Source: Gammaproteobacteria bacterium
GTDB taxonomy: Bacteria; Pseudomonadota; Gammaproteobacteria; Pseudomonadales; Pseudohongiellaceae
Direction: 5' to 3'
DNA: 64,000 nucleotides
NCBI GenBank assembly: GCA_021773355.1
Contig: JAJFKE010000038.1
Span: 62,001-126,000, forward strand
Shown: positions 28,556 to 36,584 of the stretch, piece after piece
Layout: each line of letters opens with the position of its first letter
How positions within the stretch are numbered: the first letter of the stretch is position 1
Notes under the pieces: generated by a model
What the model saw: only the letters and a program-made list of their open reading frames with translations
Told to the model about the DNA's origin: nothing
Databases searched by the model: none
Program-made: the position numbers and the translations under genes

Positions 28556-31081
28556 TTAAAATCTATAGTCCAGCTTCAAACTAATCTCTCTACCACGATT
28601 GAAGCCTGTGGTTATGAATCCACCCTGGGTGATTTCACTGTTCTCATCCAACAGGTTTTTACCCTTGATTGTCATCTTCCAGTGGTCATTCAGCTCGTGA
28701 ATGAAAACTGTATTTAGTTCACCGAAGGGCTGCTCGACAAGATCCGGCGCTCCCTCTACTCCCACCTCACTTATACGCTCACCAAAATAGTGATACAGAA
28801 GTGTCGCTGTAGTTCCTGAAAAAGGCTCATAGCCAATCTGCGCATTGAATAACCAGTCTGACTGCCCCTGCAGGGGACGTGAGGTACTGGTAAGTATGCC
28901 CCTGTCCTTATCTGCAATCACTACCTCGGATTCGATGTAAGCGACATTGCTTTGTATGTAAAAGTCTTCCCAACGGTCGCCGAGAAAATCCAGACGCTTG
29001 TAAATCTCAAACTCCGCGCCAGCATTCTCACCAGCTTCCGCATTGGTAAAAGTCTGACGCGATTCTGCCCCAGGCTGAACAACAGATTCGATTGGATTCT
29101 CGAACTCTTTGTAGAACAATCCAAACGACATGTAGTCGCTGAAGGCGAAATACCATTCCCAGCGGAAATCATAGTTCTTGATACTGGCAATTTTAAGATT
29201 AGGATTTCCGACTACTTCTCTTCCAGTTACCGGATTAGTAAAGGCAGCCGGTGACAATTCGCGAAAATCCGGTCGCGAGAGGGTTTCACTGTAAGCGGCT
29301 CTAAACTGGTGATCATTGTTGATGAAGGTTGCACTGAACGCCGGCAATGTATCTTCGCTCTGTTGCTCTGCATTCACTTCTACGTCACGAAATAAATCGA
29401 AAGTACGGACATTCTGCGTAAATTCTTCGTTTCTAAATCCCAGGTTAAAGCGTAATCTGTCGTCGAAATTTAATTCCGCTTCTACATAATAGGCATCGGA
29501 ATCATTCACTGCATCGTAGTTGTCAGTAGGTCGGGTAAATTCCCTTAGTTCGAAACCGTTGGGATCTATGTTTTGCGGTGCCAAAATCTCTTCTAGAGAC
29601 AACCGCAAAAGGTCTTCATCGAAGGCGATGCTGCCCTGATCGAAGAATGAATAGCGACGCACCTCTGATTCACGTTGTTTCTGGGTATGCACATAGCCAG
29701 CTTTAGCCGTAATTATCGAATCTTTTGGGCCGTAAAAAACCATTGTTGTATCCACTGCATAATCTTCTGCATCGTCATCTAGCACGCTGAAGCGCCTGAC
29801 GTTGCCATCGGCGCGAGTCGAGAAACGATAAGTGCCGTCACTCTCAAGGTCGTAACGATATTCTCTATCGTCCGGCGCATCGCGCTCAGCCTTTACCTTA
29901 CTGTAACGCCAATTTACAACCAGTTCGTTAAACTCGGGAAAATAATGATCGCCCTGGATTTGATTTGAAAACAATTCTCTTTCAACCCATTCCAGTTGAT
30001 TAATGCGCACTATCGCTTCCGCTGCCAGGTCACCGTTTATTTCGGAAACAGTGTCGTCTGTCTTTCGCAGCATGACAGAGGTGGTTCTGATGTTGTGATT
30101 GTTGTTGAAATCTATACCCGCAGTAAAGATGCTGCTTAGATCGATGCTATGTTCCGTGCCCATATACTCCAAGTCATCCCCGATTTCCAAACCGGCATTA
30201 CTGGTTCTATAACTCTTTCGGGTGATTTCGTTGGTATCCCAGGAATTCGAATAGTCTACCGCCGCGAGGTAATTAATCTGTGCGCCGCTGTCGCTCAATT
30301 CATGAAAATTACCCAGAGAGGTTGATAGTTTAAAGTTCGCTGGCAGGGATTCCTTATCCGGATTGTATTCATTGCGCATACTGCGACCAATTGTTTGCAA
30401 TTCTTCAGGCGAGTAACCACCGCCCCCGAGGAACTGACTTTCCCGGCGCAGTTCTTGGCCATTGGCAGTAGCCAGCTTCAAAGGCTGTGGGATGCCGCGG
30501 TAATTATCATCATAGCCAAGCCAGGACTTGTTGCCAGCAGATGAGGTCAAGCCATTTTTGAAATTCACATCTTCGGTCAAGCCGGCTGAAGTCGAAACAT
30601 TCCAAAAAAATTCGTCGGTTGATTTCTTGGTGCGCAGCTGCAAAACACCACCACCAAATTCACTGGGAAATTGCGCCGAGTAGGTCTTCTGTACCAATAC
30701 GCTATCTAAAATAGCGGTAGGAAACAGGTCCAGCGGTACAACTCGATTGATCGGTTCCGGGCTGGGGAGTATGGCGCCATTGAGCAGAGTTGTAGAGTAG
30801 CGCTCACCGAGACCGCGCACATAGACGAATTTCCCATCCACCGTACTAAGCCCCGCTACGCGTTTCAGCCCCTCGGCAATATTCGAATCACCGGAGCGTT
30901 GAAATTGTTCTGATCCGACTACATTAGATACGGACGAGGTGGAACGCTTCTCATCTGGAACAAATTGTCCGATTACCGCTATTTCCTCAATCTGCGGCAC
31001 ATCCTGGGGCAAGGCCGCATTGCTGAAGGCTGATGCGATGGCGATAGCCAGGAATTTTATTGGCGTCGCGTGTTTGCTCAT
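28556..31081 (-). CDS. TonB-dependent receptor in a PHO-box locus
   Basis: The 841-residue protein has a signal peptide (MSKHATPIKFLAIAIASAFSNAALPQ) and a TonB box-like IEEIAVIG. Its plug includes SNVVGSEQFQRSGDSNIAEGLKRVAGL, KFVYVRGLGERYSTTLLNGA and VQKTYSAQFPSEFGGGVLQLRTK. The barrel ends SLKLDYRF. The phrase VYVRGLGERYSTTLLNGA is typical of the subgroup whose barrel is often flanked by a partner that resembles a beta-helix protein, and here such a gene is next door (31337-33100). A PHO box with a well-placed -10 lies upstream of the start, suggesting induction under phosphate limitation. Substrate could be an organic phosphate or a phosphate-containing polymer; this is inference. Confidence 0.9.
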   Translation of the reverse strand: MSKHATPIKFLAIAIASAFSNAALPQDVPQIEEIAVIGQFVPDEKRSTSSVSNVVGSEQFQRSGDSNIAEGLKRVAGLSTVDGKFVYVRGLGERYSTTLLNGAILPSPEPINRVVPLDLFPTAILDSVLVQKTYSAQFPSEFGGGVLQLRTKKSTDEFFWNVSTSAGLTEDVNFKNGLTSSAGNKSWLGYDDNYRGIPQPLKLATANGQELRRESQFLGGGGYSPEELQTIGRSMRNEYNPDKESLPANFKLSTSLGNFHELSDSGAQINYLAAVDYSNSWDTNEITRKSYRTSNAGLEIGDDLEYMGTEHSIDLSSIFTAGIDFNNNHNIRTTSVMLRKTDDTVSEINGDLAAEAIVRINQLEWVERELFSNQIQGDHYFPEFNELVVNWRYSKVKAERDAPDDREYRYDLESDGTYRFSTRADGNVRRFSVLDDDAEDYAVDTTMVFYGPKDSIITAKAGYVHTQKQRESEVRRYSFFDQGSIAFDEDLLRLSLEEILAPQNIDPNGFELREFTRPTDNYDAVNDSDAYYVEAELNFDDRLRFNLGFRNEEFTQNVRTFDLFRDVEVNAEQQSEDTLPAFSATFINNDHQFRAAYSETLSRPDFRELSPAAFTNPVTGREVVGNPNLKIASIKNYDFRWEWYFAFSDYMSFGLFYKEFENPIESVVQPGAESRQTFTNAEAGENAGAEFEIYKRLDFLGDRWEDFYIQSNVAYIESEVVIADKDRGILTSTSRPLQGQSDWLFNAQIGYEPFSGTTATLLYHYFGERISEVGVEGAPDLVEQPFGELNTVFIHELNDHWKMTIKGKNLLDENSEITQGGFITTGFNRGREISLKLDYRF

Positions 31082-31120
31082 GCTGATTGCTCCGATAGTA
31101 AGTTCGATTTCGAAGCGGGT

Positions 31121-31154
31121 ATTTTATTGCGATTCTGTGACAGTGATATTTCAG
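31121..31154 (-). promoter_or_regulatory. PHO box and -10 of the TonB receptor gene
   Basis: The minus strand reads CTGAAATATCACTGTCAC at 31154-31137. The second half CTGTCAC is a perfect match and the first half CTGAAAT matches 5 of 7, at 11-base spacing. Exactly 10 bases later is TAAAAT (31126-31121), a 5-of-6 match to TATAAT. The spacing matches experimentally described PhoB promoters. The gene starts about 40 bases downstream. Confidence 0.75.
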
Positions 31155-31217
31155 TTACATTGCAGAAATATTTCAATATGAAGTTAGTTCATCCTGGAAC
31201 GATGCAAAACTTTGGGC

Positions 31218-31245
31218 AAAAAAAGGGGGTATATGAATACCCCCC
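31218..31245 (-). terminator. Rho-independent terminator of the beta-helix protein gene
   Basis: An 8-base stem (GGGGGTAT at 31225-31232 with ATACCCCC at 31237-31244) closes an ATGA loop, and on the minus strand the stem is followed by seven T (31224-31218). It would end the transcript of the gene that stops at 31337, and it separates that gene from the receptor, which then needs the promoter at 31121-31154. Confidence 0.85.
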
Positions 31246-31303
31246 GACAAAGGTTGTAGATAATGCAATCTACTTCTGCTTCCTGTTTCCGTCTAGTTAA
31301 TTC

Positions 31304-31321
31304 CGGCGAATGGATTCGCCG
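31304..31321. repeat. Short inverted repeat between the stop codon and the terminator
   Basis: CGGCGAA and TTCGCCG can form a seven-base stem around TGGA. No clear T run follows on either strand, so it is not a simple terminator on its own. It may stabilise the 3' end of the beta-helix mRNA. Confidence 0.4.
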
Positions 31322-31336
31322 AAATTGAAGGTAGTA

Positions 31337-33100
31337 CTAGTCGGAGTAAGTCCAACCAGCAGTCCAGTCAGAACTGGCATCTTTAATCGCACCGATATGA
31401 TCGACCTGCTCGAAAAAAGGATCGGTTGGAATCGACGCAGTTATGGCATTCAGAATTGGGCCATTCATCCAGCCGATAGTACCGGTCAGATCGACTTCGC
31501 CCAGGGAACTGCCAGTTTGAGCGCCGAAGAAATCGGCTACGGAGAACAAATCCCCCTCGCTGGCACTGAATGGGCAGCCTGTAAGCAGACGCGAATTGGT
31601 CAATGTCAGGTTGCCATTCAATGCCGCTATTGAACCACCCGCATTAGTAAATGTCGCGGTTTGATCGATATCCAGGCAGTAGTCGTTATGAGCGGACATA
31701 ACTACGTTGGAAATCTTGGCCGAAGTACCTTCCCGCAATCTGAAACCGGCATCACCACCAGCGGCCGCATCACCGACACAGGTCAGGTTGGAAATGGTTG
31801 GATTCGAACGCGGAAGTGCATCGTTGTCATCGCCATTGTTGTCCGCTTCTATGCAGTGCTCGCTAACTGTGTTCTGCTTGATAGCGATGAATTGTGCCTT
31901 GCCTGACCAACCAAAAGTCCAGTCCAGCGCGTCATCTTCGTTGCCAGTAAGAACTATGTGTTTCGCGTTGGTAGTGCCACCAAAAAACTCGATTCCGTCA
32001 TCTGAGTTGTTATGCACCTGAACATAGTCAACAAGAGTACCTGAACCTGTGCCCTGAAAGGCGATGCCGTTCAGCTCATTATCTTCAGTAATGTTTTGAC
32101 CCGCGTACTTCACCTGTACATAGGTCAACACGCCGCTGCTGTCTGCAGAATCAGGACCACCGTAGATTCCAGTTGAGCCCTCGCCTTCTGCCGTGCCACC
32201 ACTAACATTCAGAGGCGCATTACCATTGAGAATGATGCCGCCCCATTGACCGCTGGTGGCTGCCGTAGCGGTATCGTCACCTTCATAGGTGAAGATTACC
32301 GGCTTGCTGGCACTGCCATTAGCATGCAGCTGGCCGTTACGTGCGATGGTCAAGAAATTCAACCCTTGCTGACCGAACACAGTGGTTCCTTCATCAATAA
32401 TTAGCTTGGTCTTGGATCCGCTTACTTCGTCGGCACCAATAAATACTGCACCATCTAGAATATAGGAAAAATTCGAAGTTAGATGTGTGTCAGTCTCGAT
32501 TCTTCCGCTTAAGGAACAAACAGACTTGTTTTTGAAAGTTCCGGATACAGCCGTGGTACCAGTTGGGCAAGTTGAAGCCGCTGCCGCTGCAATAGAAAAA
32601 TTGGCCGGCGTCGAGGAATAGCTAATATTAGCGACAGAGTCTGTGTAGTAGCCTATGAATGCTTGAACGTCGACATTAGTTGCGCCTACTGCTGACCCAA
32701 CTAAACCTGAAAATATTGTAAGAGGCTCAGAAGCAGCCAAAGTTTTTGTACTCGCCGCTACAACTGGGTCTGCCTCTGTCCAGGGCAGAAATTCACCCGA
32801 AGAGTTTTGAATAAAAAAGCCCACACCTGGCACGTTAATAATTACAACCAAGTTACCAACCTGGCCCACATCCGCAGCCGCTGGCTTGATTGTCACGATC
32901 AAATCCACCGCCGAATCCGCCGGCACTTCAGAAAGAAAACTGGCTCCACCATTAATGGTTGCGCCACCGGTAAACACAGCGCTGCTTTGTGCTCCTGCTG
33001 TTGTTAAAATCGGCTGATCGGCTGCTTGCGCGCTCATTGCGGCAATACCCAATGCGACTCCACTGGCAATGGCATTCATTTTTGTGCGCTTAAAATTCAT
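31337..33100 (-). CDS. Exported right-handed beta-helix protein of the PHO-box locus
   Basis: I take the ATG at 33100, which has AAGGAG 6 bases upstream, rather than the farther one at 33133. The 587-residue product starts with a signal peptide (MNFKRTKMNAIASGVALGIAAMSAQA, cut before ADQ). After an N-terminal beta domain (about 30-185), a run of coil-like repeats follows, such as LTYVQVKYAGQNITEDNELNGIAFQGTG, DYVQVHNNSDDGIEFFGG and KHIVLTGNEDDALDWTFGW. Several carry N/D-D-[GA] turns, as in calcium- or carbohydrate-interacting parallel beta helices. It is not a polysaccharide lyase I can name. It is the likely partner of the adjacent receptor, and a PHO box with a well-spaced -10 precedes it. 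I infer a secreted or periplasmic capture protein. Confidence 0.8.
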   Translation of the reverse strand: MNFKRTKMNAIASGVALGIAAMSAQAADQPILTTAGAQSSAVFTGGATINGGASFLSEVPADSAVDLIVTIKPAAADVGQVGNLVVIINVPGVGFFIQNSSGEFLPWTEADPVVAASTKTLAASEPLTIFSGLVGSAVGATNVDVQAFIGYYTDSVANISYSSTPANFSIAAAAASTCPTGTTAVSGTFKNKSVCSLSGRIETDTHLTSNFSYILDGAVFIGADEVSGSKTKLIIDEGTTVFGQQGLNFLTIARNGQLHANGSASKPVIFTYEGDDTATAATSGQWGGIILNGNAPLNVSGGTAEGEGSTGIYGGPDSADSSGVLTYVQVKYAGQNITEDNELNGIAFQGTGSGTLVDYVQVHNNSDDGIEFFGGTTNAKHIVLTGNEDDALDWTFGWSGKAQFIAIKQNTVSEHCIEADNNGDDNDALPRSNPTISNLTCVGDAAAGGDAGFRLREGTSAKISNVVMSAHNDYCLDIDQTATFTNAGGSIAALNGNLTLTNSRLLTGCPFSASEGDLFSVADFFGAQTGSSLGEVDLTGTIGWMNGPILNAITASIPTDPFFEQVDHIGAIKDASSDWTAGWTYSD

Positions 33101-33155
33101 TTCGACTCCTTGGTCTACTATTGATAGATACAAATTCAGTGAGGCAATAATAGAA

Positions 33156-33173
33156 CTGTCATGTTTCAGTTAT
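33156..33173 (+). promoter_or_regulatory. Second PHO box, oriented toward the oxygenase gene
   Basis: CTGTCATGTTTCAGTTAT has a perfect first half (CTGTCAT) and a 5-of-7 second half (CAGTTAT) at 11-base spacing. On the plus strand the hexamer 10 bases downstream (GATTGC) is a poor -10, so the oxygenase gene at 33311 may not be driven directly. The site overlaps the -10 of the minus-strand promoter of the beta-helix gene and could also strengthen or repress that promoter. Confidence 0.5.
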
Positions 33174-33202
33174 GCGACGAATTGATTGCAGTTTTTTGAC
33201 AG
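33169..33202 (-). promoter_or_regulatory. PHO box and -10 of the beta-helix protein gene
   Basis: On the minus strand CTGTCAAAAAACTGCAAT (33202-33185) matches 6 of 7 in the first half and 5 of 7 in the second half of the PHO consensus. Ten bases later is CATAAC (33174-33169), a 4-of-6 match to TATAAT. The arrangement is the same as at the two other loci. Confidence 0.65.
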
Positions 33203-33310
33203 TTGAAAGCGAATGGAGCACTACAGCCCCGATCAATCTCCGCAGCTGTTAGCAAATATTTATCAATAGTCTTATTTCTGTAATGATTTCCGATCTACCA
33301 TTACCCTGTT

Positions 33311-33979
33311 ATGACAAACCAGACTCAAAAATATCCATTGAGAGTTGAAGCCCAGCATGTAGGCTTCTTCGAAACACCTGTTGCCTATTGCCGTATGAAA
33401 GAGGGAGACCAACTGTTAATCGATCTGGAGAAAAGCATCCGACAGAACAGAGCACTGACCAGCGGTTTGCAGCGTTCCAATATTGGCAGCTGGCATTCAG
33501 ACTCAGATATGTTGAAGTGGGGCGGGAGCGCGGCGGCTAAGTTAGCGGAAACCGCAATTAATATCGCAAAGTGCATGGGCCATTTTCAGGAGGCCAGCCC
33601 GGATAGCTATGAATGGCATCTTCGAATGTGGGCGAATGTGACTCCCGCAAGCGGCCTCAATCACATGCATGCACATCCGGGCAATCTTTGGGCCGCAGTC
33701 TTATATTTGGACATGGGGGACGAAAAGGATTCTTCCGAAGACGTGGGCGGAGCCTTCTATATGGAAGACCCACGTTTTCCCATGTCGGCCATGCACAACA
33801 CAGCGTTACGAATGATAGGCGTGGATAGCGAGCCCCAGCAGTATGAGGTGGAGTTAAAACTGGAGCGTGGCAATATACTGGTATTTCCTGCCTGGCTAAG
33901 ACACGGCGTGCGTCCTTATTCAGGCAAACGCGAACGTATTTCCATAGCCATGAATATTGACGCCCGGCGTAAAGCCTAG
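33311..33979 (+). CDS. 2OG-Fe(II) oxygenase family protein (TIGR02466-like)
   Basis: The 222-residue protein resembles the putative 2OG-Fe(II) oxygenases of the family annotated as TIGR02466. The metal and cosubstrate motif includes histidines in NHMHAHPG (residues 117-124, with H118, H120 and H122), then the DPR motif at 153-155 (D153 possible ligand) and FPAWLRHGVRPYSGKRERISIAMNI, in which H198 and R209 are the expected iron and 2-oxoglutarate contacts. It lacks a signal peptide. The gene is next to a divergent PHO box, so it may be induced with the locus, where it could hydroxylate an organophosphorus compound or a protein; both are speculation. Confidence 0.8.
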   Translation: MTNQTQKYPLRVEAQHVGFFETPVAYCRMKEGDQLLIDLEKSIRQNRALTSGLQRSNIGSWHSDSDMLKWGGSAAAKLAETAINIAKCMGHFQEASPDSYEWHLRMWANVTPASGLNHMHAHPGNLWAAVLYLDMGDEKDSSEDVGGAFYMEDPRFPMSAMHNTALRMIGVDSEPQQYEVELKLERGNILVFPAWLRHGVRPYSGKRERISIAMNIDARRKA

Positions 33980-34008
33980 TTGGGAAATTCTAGAATTGCT
34001 GAAAATTT

Positions 34009-34716
34009 TCAGGCGTACTTGGAAATGGCCTTTCGAAATCTGTAACGATTGATGGGGTTCATCAGTCTGGCCAGGCCACTGGTAAAAGTTAATGGGCTAT
34101 CGAGCACGGCAAAGCACAGACAACCTTCCTTGCTAATCGGTTGATGCTGATGATTTTGGTCGCGAATTATAAAATCGAAAGCTCTGTATTTCCCTAATTC
34201 GTCTTCGAAGCTACCATCCAGAACCAGAGTCGTTTCACTTCCTTCATGGGTATGCACCGGAACCTGACATCCAGGTGCCATATAGATGAAGCCACACTGT
34301 GTTTCGTTATCTAAAGGTAGCTGGGCTTCACTGATTCCGCCTGCGACCTTCTTCCATACCAGACCCTTGGCTGCCGCTTTGGCGAGTACACGCGGCAAGC
34401 TTATGCTGCTATCCAGCAGGCCTAGGCTTGCTGTTACAAGCTCTGGCAGCTGTTCGGTTTTTATCTGTTCCTCTTTTACAATATTTTGAATCATGGCCGA
34501 GTAATCGCCAGCGGTTTTGCGAATACTTGACTCACTAGAATCAGGGTCTACCCAAGAGGACACCGCTAAGGCTTGCAGCTCCTTGGTTTTTTCTGAGCAA
34601 GTCTTGCACAGCTCCACATGCGCCGAAATTACAACGCTTCTTCCCGTGGCTAGTTCGCCCTGAATAAACTGGTTTAGTAATTCGGAGGACGGATGTAGAT
34701 TTACTTCGGTATTCAT
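34009..34716 (-). CDS. chrR: ChrR-type zinc and cupin anti-sigma factor
   Basis: The 235-residue protein has the two-domain layout of ChrR. The N-terminal anti-sigma zinc domain has HVELCKTC (HxxxCxxC) at about residues 33-40. The C-terminal cupin has VPVHTHEGSETTLVLDG, in which the H-H-E pattern (HTHEGSE) and a later histidine (NHQHQ) supply a second metal site. It binds the ECF sigma factor encoded just upstream (34713-35384) with a 4-base overlap. The system in Rhodobacter responds to singlet oxygen, so a photo-oxidative stress response is the best guess here. It converges with the oxygenase gene. Confidence 0.9.
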   Translation of the reverse strand: MNTEVNLHPSSELLNQFIQGELATGRSVVISAHVELCKTCSEKTKELQALAVSSWVDPDSSESSIRKTAGDYSAMIQNIVKEEQIKTEQLPELVTASLGLLDSSISLPRVLAKAAAKGLVWKKVAGGISEAQLPLDNETQCGFIYMAPGCQVPVHTHEGSETTLVLDGSFEDELGKYRAFDFIIRDQNHQHQPISKEGCLCFAVLDSPLTFTSGLARLMNPINRYRFRKAISKYA

Positions 34717-35384
34717 TGTTCAACCTCAATCAATTTGCGTAATTTCGCAACAGCAAGCCTTAATCGTGACTTCAAGGTACCCAAGGGTATTTGTAGAATA
34801 GAGGCGGCTTCTTCATGGGTGCGATCTTGCATAAATATTTGTTCCACCACAGCGCGCTGCGGTTCAGAGAGTTGATCGAAGAAACGCTCGATCAATGCAA
34901 TCTCAACTTCCTGCCCACTGCTGTCCTCATGAAAGGGCATTAATTCGGTATTTGCTTCTTGTGGCCAAATATCATCGGCGCTAATACAATTCGGTTGACG
35001 CTTTTGCTTACGCAGCATATCGAAACAGCGATTGCGGCTAAGCGTGTAAATCCAGCCCTTGGCAGTACCACGGTCCAGGTCATACAGAGGTGCTTTCTGC
35101 CATACGTTCAACATGGCCTCTTGAATCAAGTCATGGGATAGCTGTTCGTTGCGCGTTAGTTTCATACCAAGAGCAAAAATATTATTCGAGAAGCGCTGGA
35201 ACAATTGATTAAAGGCATTAATGTCTTGCGAATTGCCGACAGCAATCAACAGCTGCTCATCGCTGATTGCAGCCGGATTGTATTCTGTGTGCACGTCTTG
35301 TGTAGGGCTGTTCACTGAAGTCAGTCTAACAGTTAGACCCACCGTAGTGCTAAACCCTTCTTGTTTGGCGGATAAATTGTACAT
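34713..35384 (-). CDS. ECF sigma factor paired with ChrR
   Basis: The 223-residue frame from the ATG has region 2 (LFQRFSNNIFALGMKLTRNEQLSHDLIQEAMLNVWQKAPLYD) and region 4 (RTHEEAASILQIPLGTLKSRLRLAVAKLRKLI). The pairing with a ChrR-type anti-sigma factor places it in the RpoE/ECF11 group. The start is uncertain: the ATG at 35384 falls almost on the predicted transcription start. A GTG at 35342 with AGAAGGG about 12 bases upstream would give a protein close to the usual family length. Its own promoter shows the group's consensus -35, so autoregulation is likely. Confidence 0.88.
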   Translation of the reverse strand: MYNLSAKQEGFSTTVGLTVRLTSVNSPTQDVHTEYNPAAISDEQLLIAVGNSQDINAFNQLFQRFSNNIFALGMKLTRNEQLSHDLIQEAMLNVWQKAPLYDLDRGTAKGWIYTLSRNRCFDMLRKQKRQPNCISADDIWPQEANTELMPFHEDSSGQEVEIALIERFFDQLSEPQRAVVEQIFMQDRTHEEAASILQIPLGTLKSRLRLAVAKLRKLIEVEQ

Positions 35385-35390
35385 TGCTTC

Positions 35391-35420
35391 TAAATACGCA
35401 TTTGTGCAGAGATCGGATCA
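35391..35420 (-). promoter_or_regulatory. ECF11-type promoter of the sigma/ChrR operon
   Basis: The minus strand has TGATCC at 35420-35415, identical to the -35 known for RpoE targets in Rhodobacter (TGATCC-N18-TAAG). After exactly 18 bases comes TATTTA at 35396-35391, a partial -10. Position and spacing support an autoregulated promoter. Confidence 0.65.
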
Positions 35421-35514
35421 CCAAAGCGGCAAAATTCAGGAATTCCCATCTGGAATGCGCTTACTGCGGGAGGTTTAGAGCTGGCCCAAAATCTAGGGAC
35501 TCTCCGCTAAAAAT

Positions 35515-36501
35515 CTAGACACTCATATACGGTTTTAGGGCTTCCAGGCGGTATTCGATCTCTGCGATCTGCTGAGTAGAAAAACTATAATCGCCACGTC
35601 TTGATTTCGTGGTTTTGAACACCCCGCGTTTCTGTAGCACATACAGCCGCACGCCGGGTATCAGAGTATCGAGATTTTGCATCAATAATAGCTTGCTATA
35701 GCACTCCCTCAGTTCATCTTGACGACTCTCCAGGTGCAATTGCCAGAGCTTGGCATAAACATCGCCGTACATTGTGCCACCAGTCATCACACCATCGGTG
35801 CCAATACGCATTTCATAGAGCCAGCCTCGGCCCAGGGTTGCACCGAAAACACTCTTTATTGGCTCAGGTTGATATTCCTGTAGAGCTAGCATGCGTGCGT
35901 GCACATCTCCGTATTCTTCCTTTATATAGCCACACTGAGGAAGGTCACGAGCAAGCTGAACCAGAAAGTCTATGGTCAATTCTATATCCGGGCCGCCGCT
36001 GGTCTGAACAAAAATGGGTCTCGATGTTATCTCACACAGGGCTGCATAGTAGGAGTGTATTTCGCTGAGAGAATTAGCAGTGGTTGGCGGGATGGCGATC
36101 ATGCCATCTGGCGCCAGCGCTTCGGCTACCTTTGCATATTCCAACATGCCCGCAGTGTCTTCGGCCTGTACTCCGAATACCAAAGCCATATCGCGACCGC
36201 GGTTGGCTTGTGCAAGTACCTCGAATCCACGAATTCGTTCCGCCTTGCTCAGGTATCTTTGTTCGCTTGAATTTTGCGGCCAGACCATGCCTTGCACGCC
36301 GCAGCTATCACAGAACGCCACCTCTTTTAGCAAATCCTCATAGTCAACTTCTCCAGAATCGGTATAGGGAGTGCTGAGTATCATCAACGCACCGCGCATG
36401 ACTTTATTCGGAGCAGCAGAGAGACTCGCAAAGGGTAAGGCGCTGGCAGCGGTCACGGCGGCAAGTATTTGCCGTCTGCTGAGTAGTGGATTGAGAGACA
36501 T
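35515..36501 (-). CDS. Tat-exported dihydrodipicolinate synthase (DapA)-like protein
   Basis: The start at 36501 has AGGAG 8 bases upstream. The 328-residue protein opens with a Tat-like signal (LLSRRQILAAVTAASALPFASLSA) and then a DHDPS/NAL TIM barrel. The Schiff-base lysine is in CGYIKEEYGD (K194). The substrate-side region PIFVQTSG lacks the tyrosine normally found here (Y in PIxxYN), so it is not a normal dapA enzyme. It probably belongs to the aldolase branch that acts on unknown keto acids and would do so in the periplasm, which is unusual. It is separated from the sigma/ChrR operon by the predicted promoter. Confidence 0.85.
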   Translation of the reverse strand: MSLNPLLSRRQILAAVTAASALPFASLSAAPNKVMRGALMILSTPYTDSGEVDYEDLLKEVAFCDSCGVQGMVWPQNSSEQRYLSKAERIRGFEVLAQANRGRDMALVFGVQAEDTAGMLEYAKVAEALAPDGMIAIPPTTANSLSEIHSYYAALCEITSRPIFVQTSGGPDIELTIDFLVQLARDLPQCGYIKEEYGDVHARMLALQEYQPEPIKSVFGATLGRGWLYEMRIGTDGVMTGGTMYGDVYAKLWQLHLESRQDELRECYSKLLLMQNLDTLIPGVRLYVLQKRGVFKTTKSRRGDYSFSTQQIAEIEYRLEALKPYMSV

Positions 36502-36584
36502 GAGACAGGCTCCTGATAACTTGTTCACTTAACATTATCGCCCAGTGTTTATAGCCGATAAAACCGGACAGTCTATTTTCTAAA

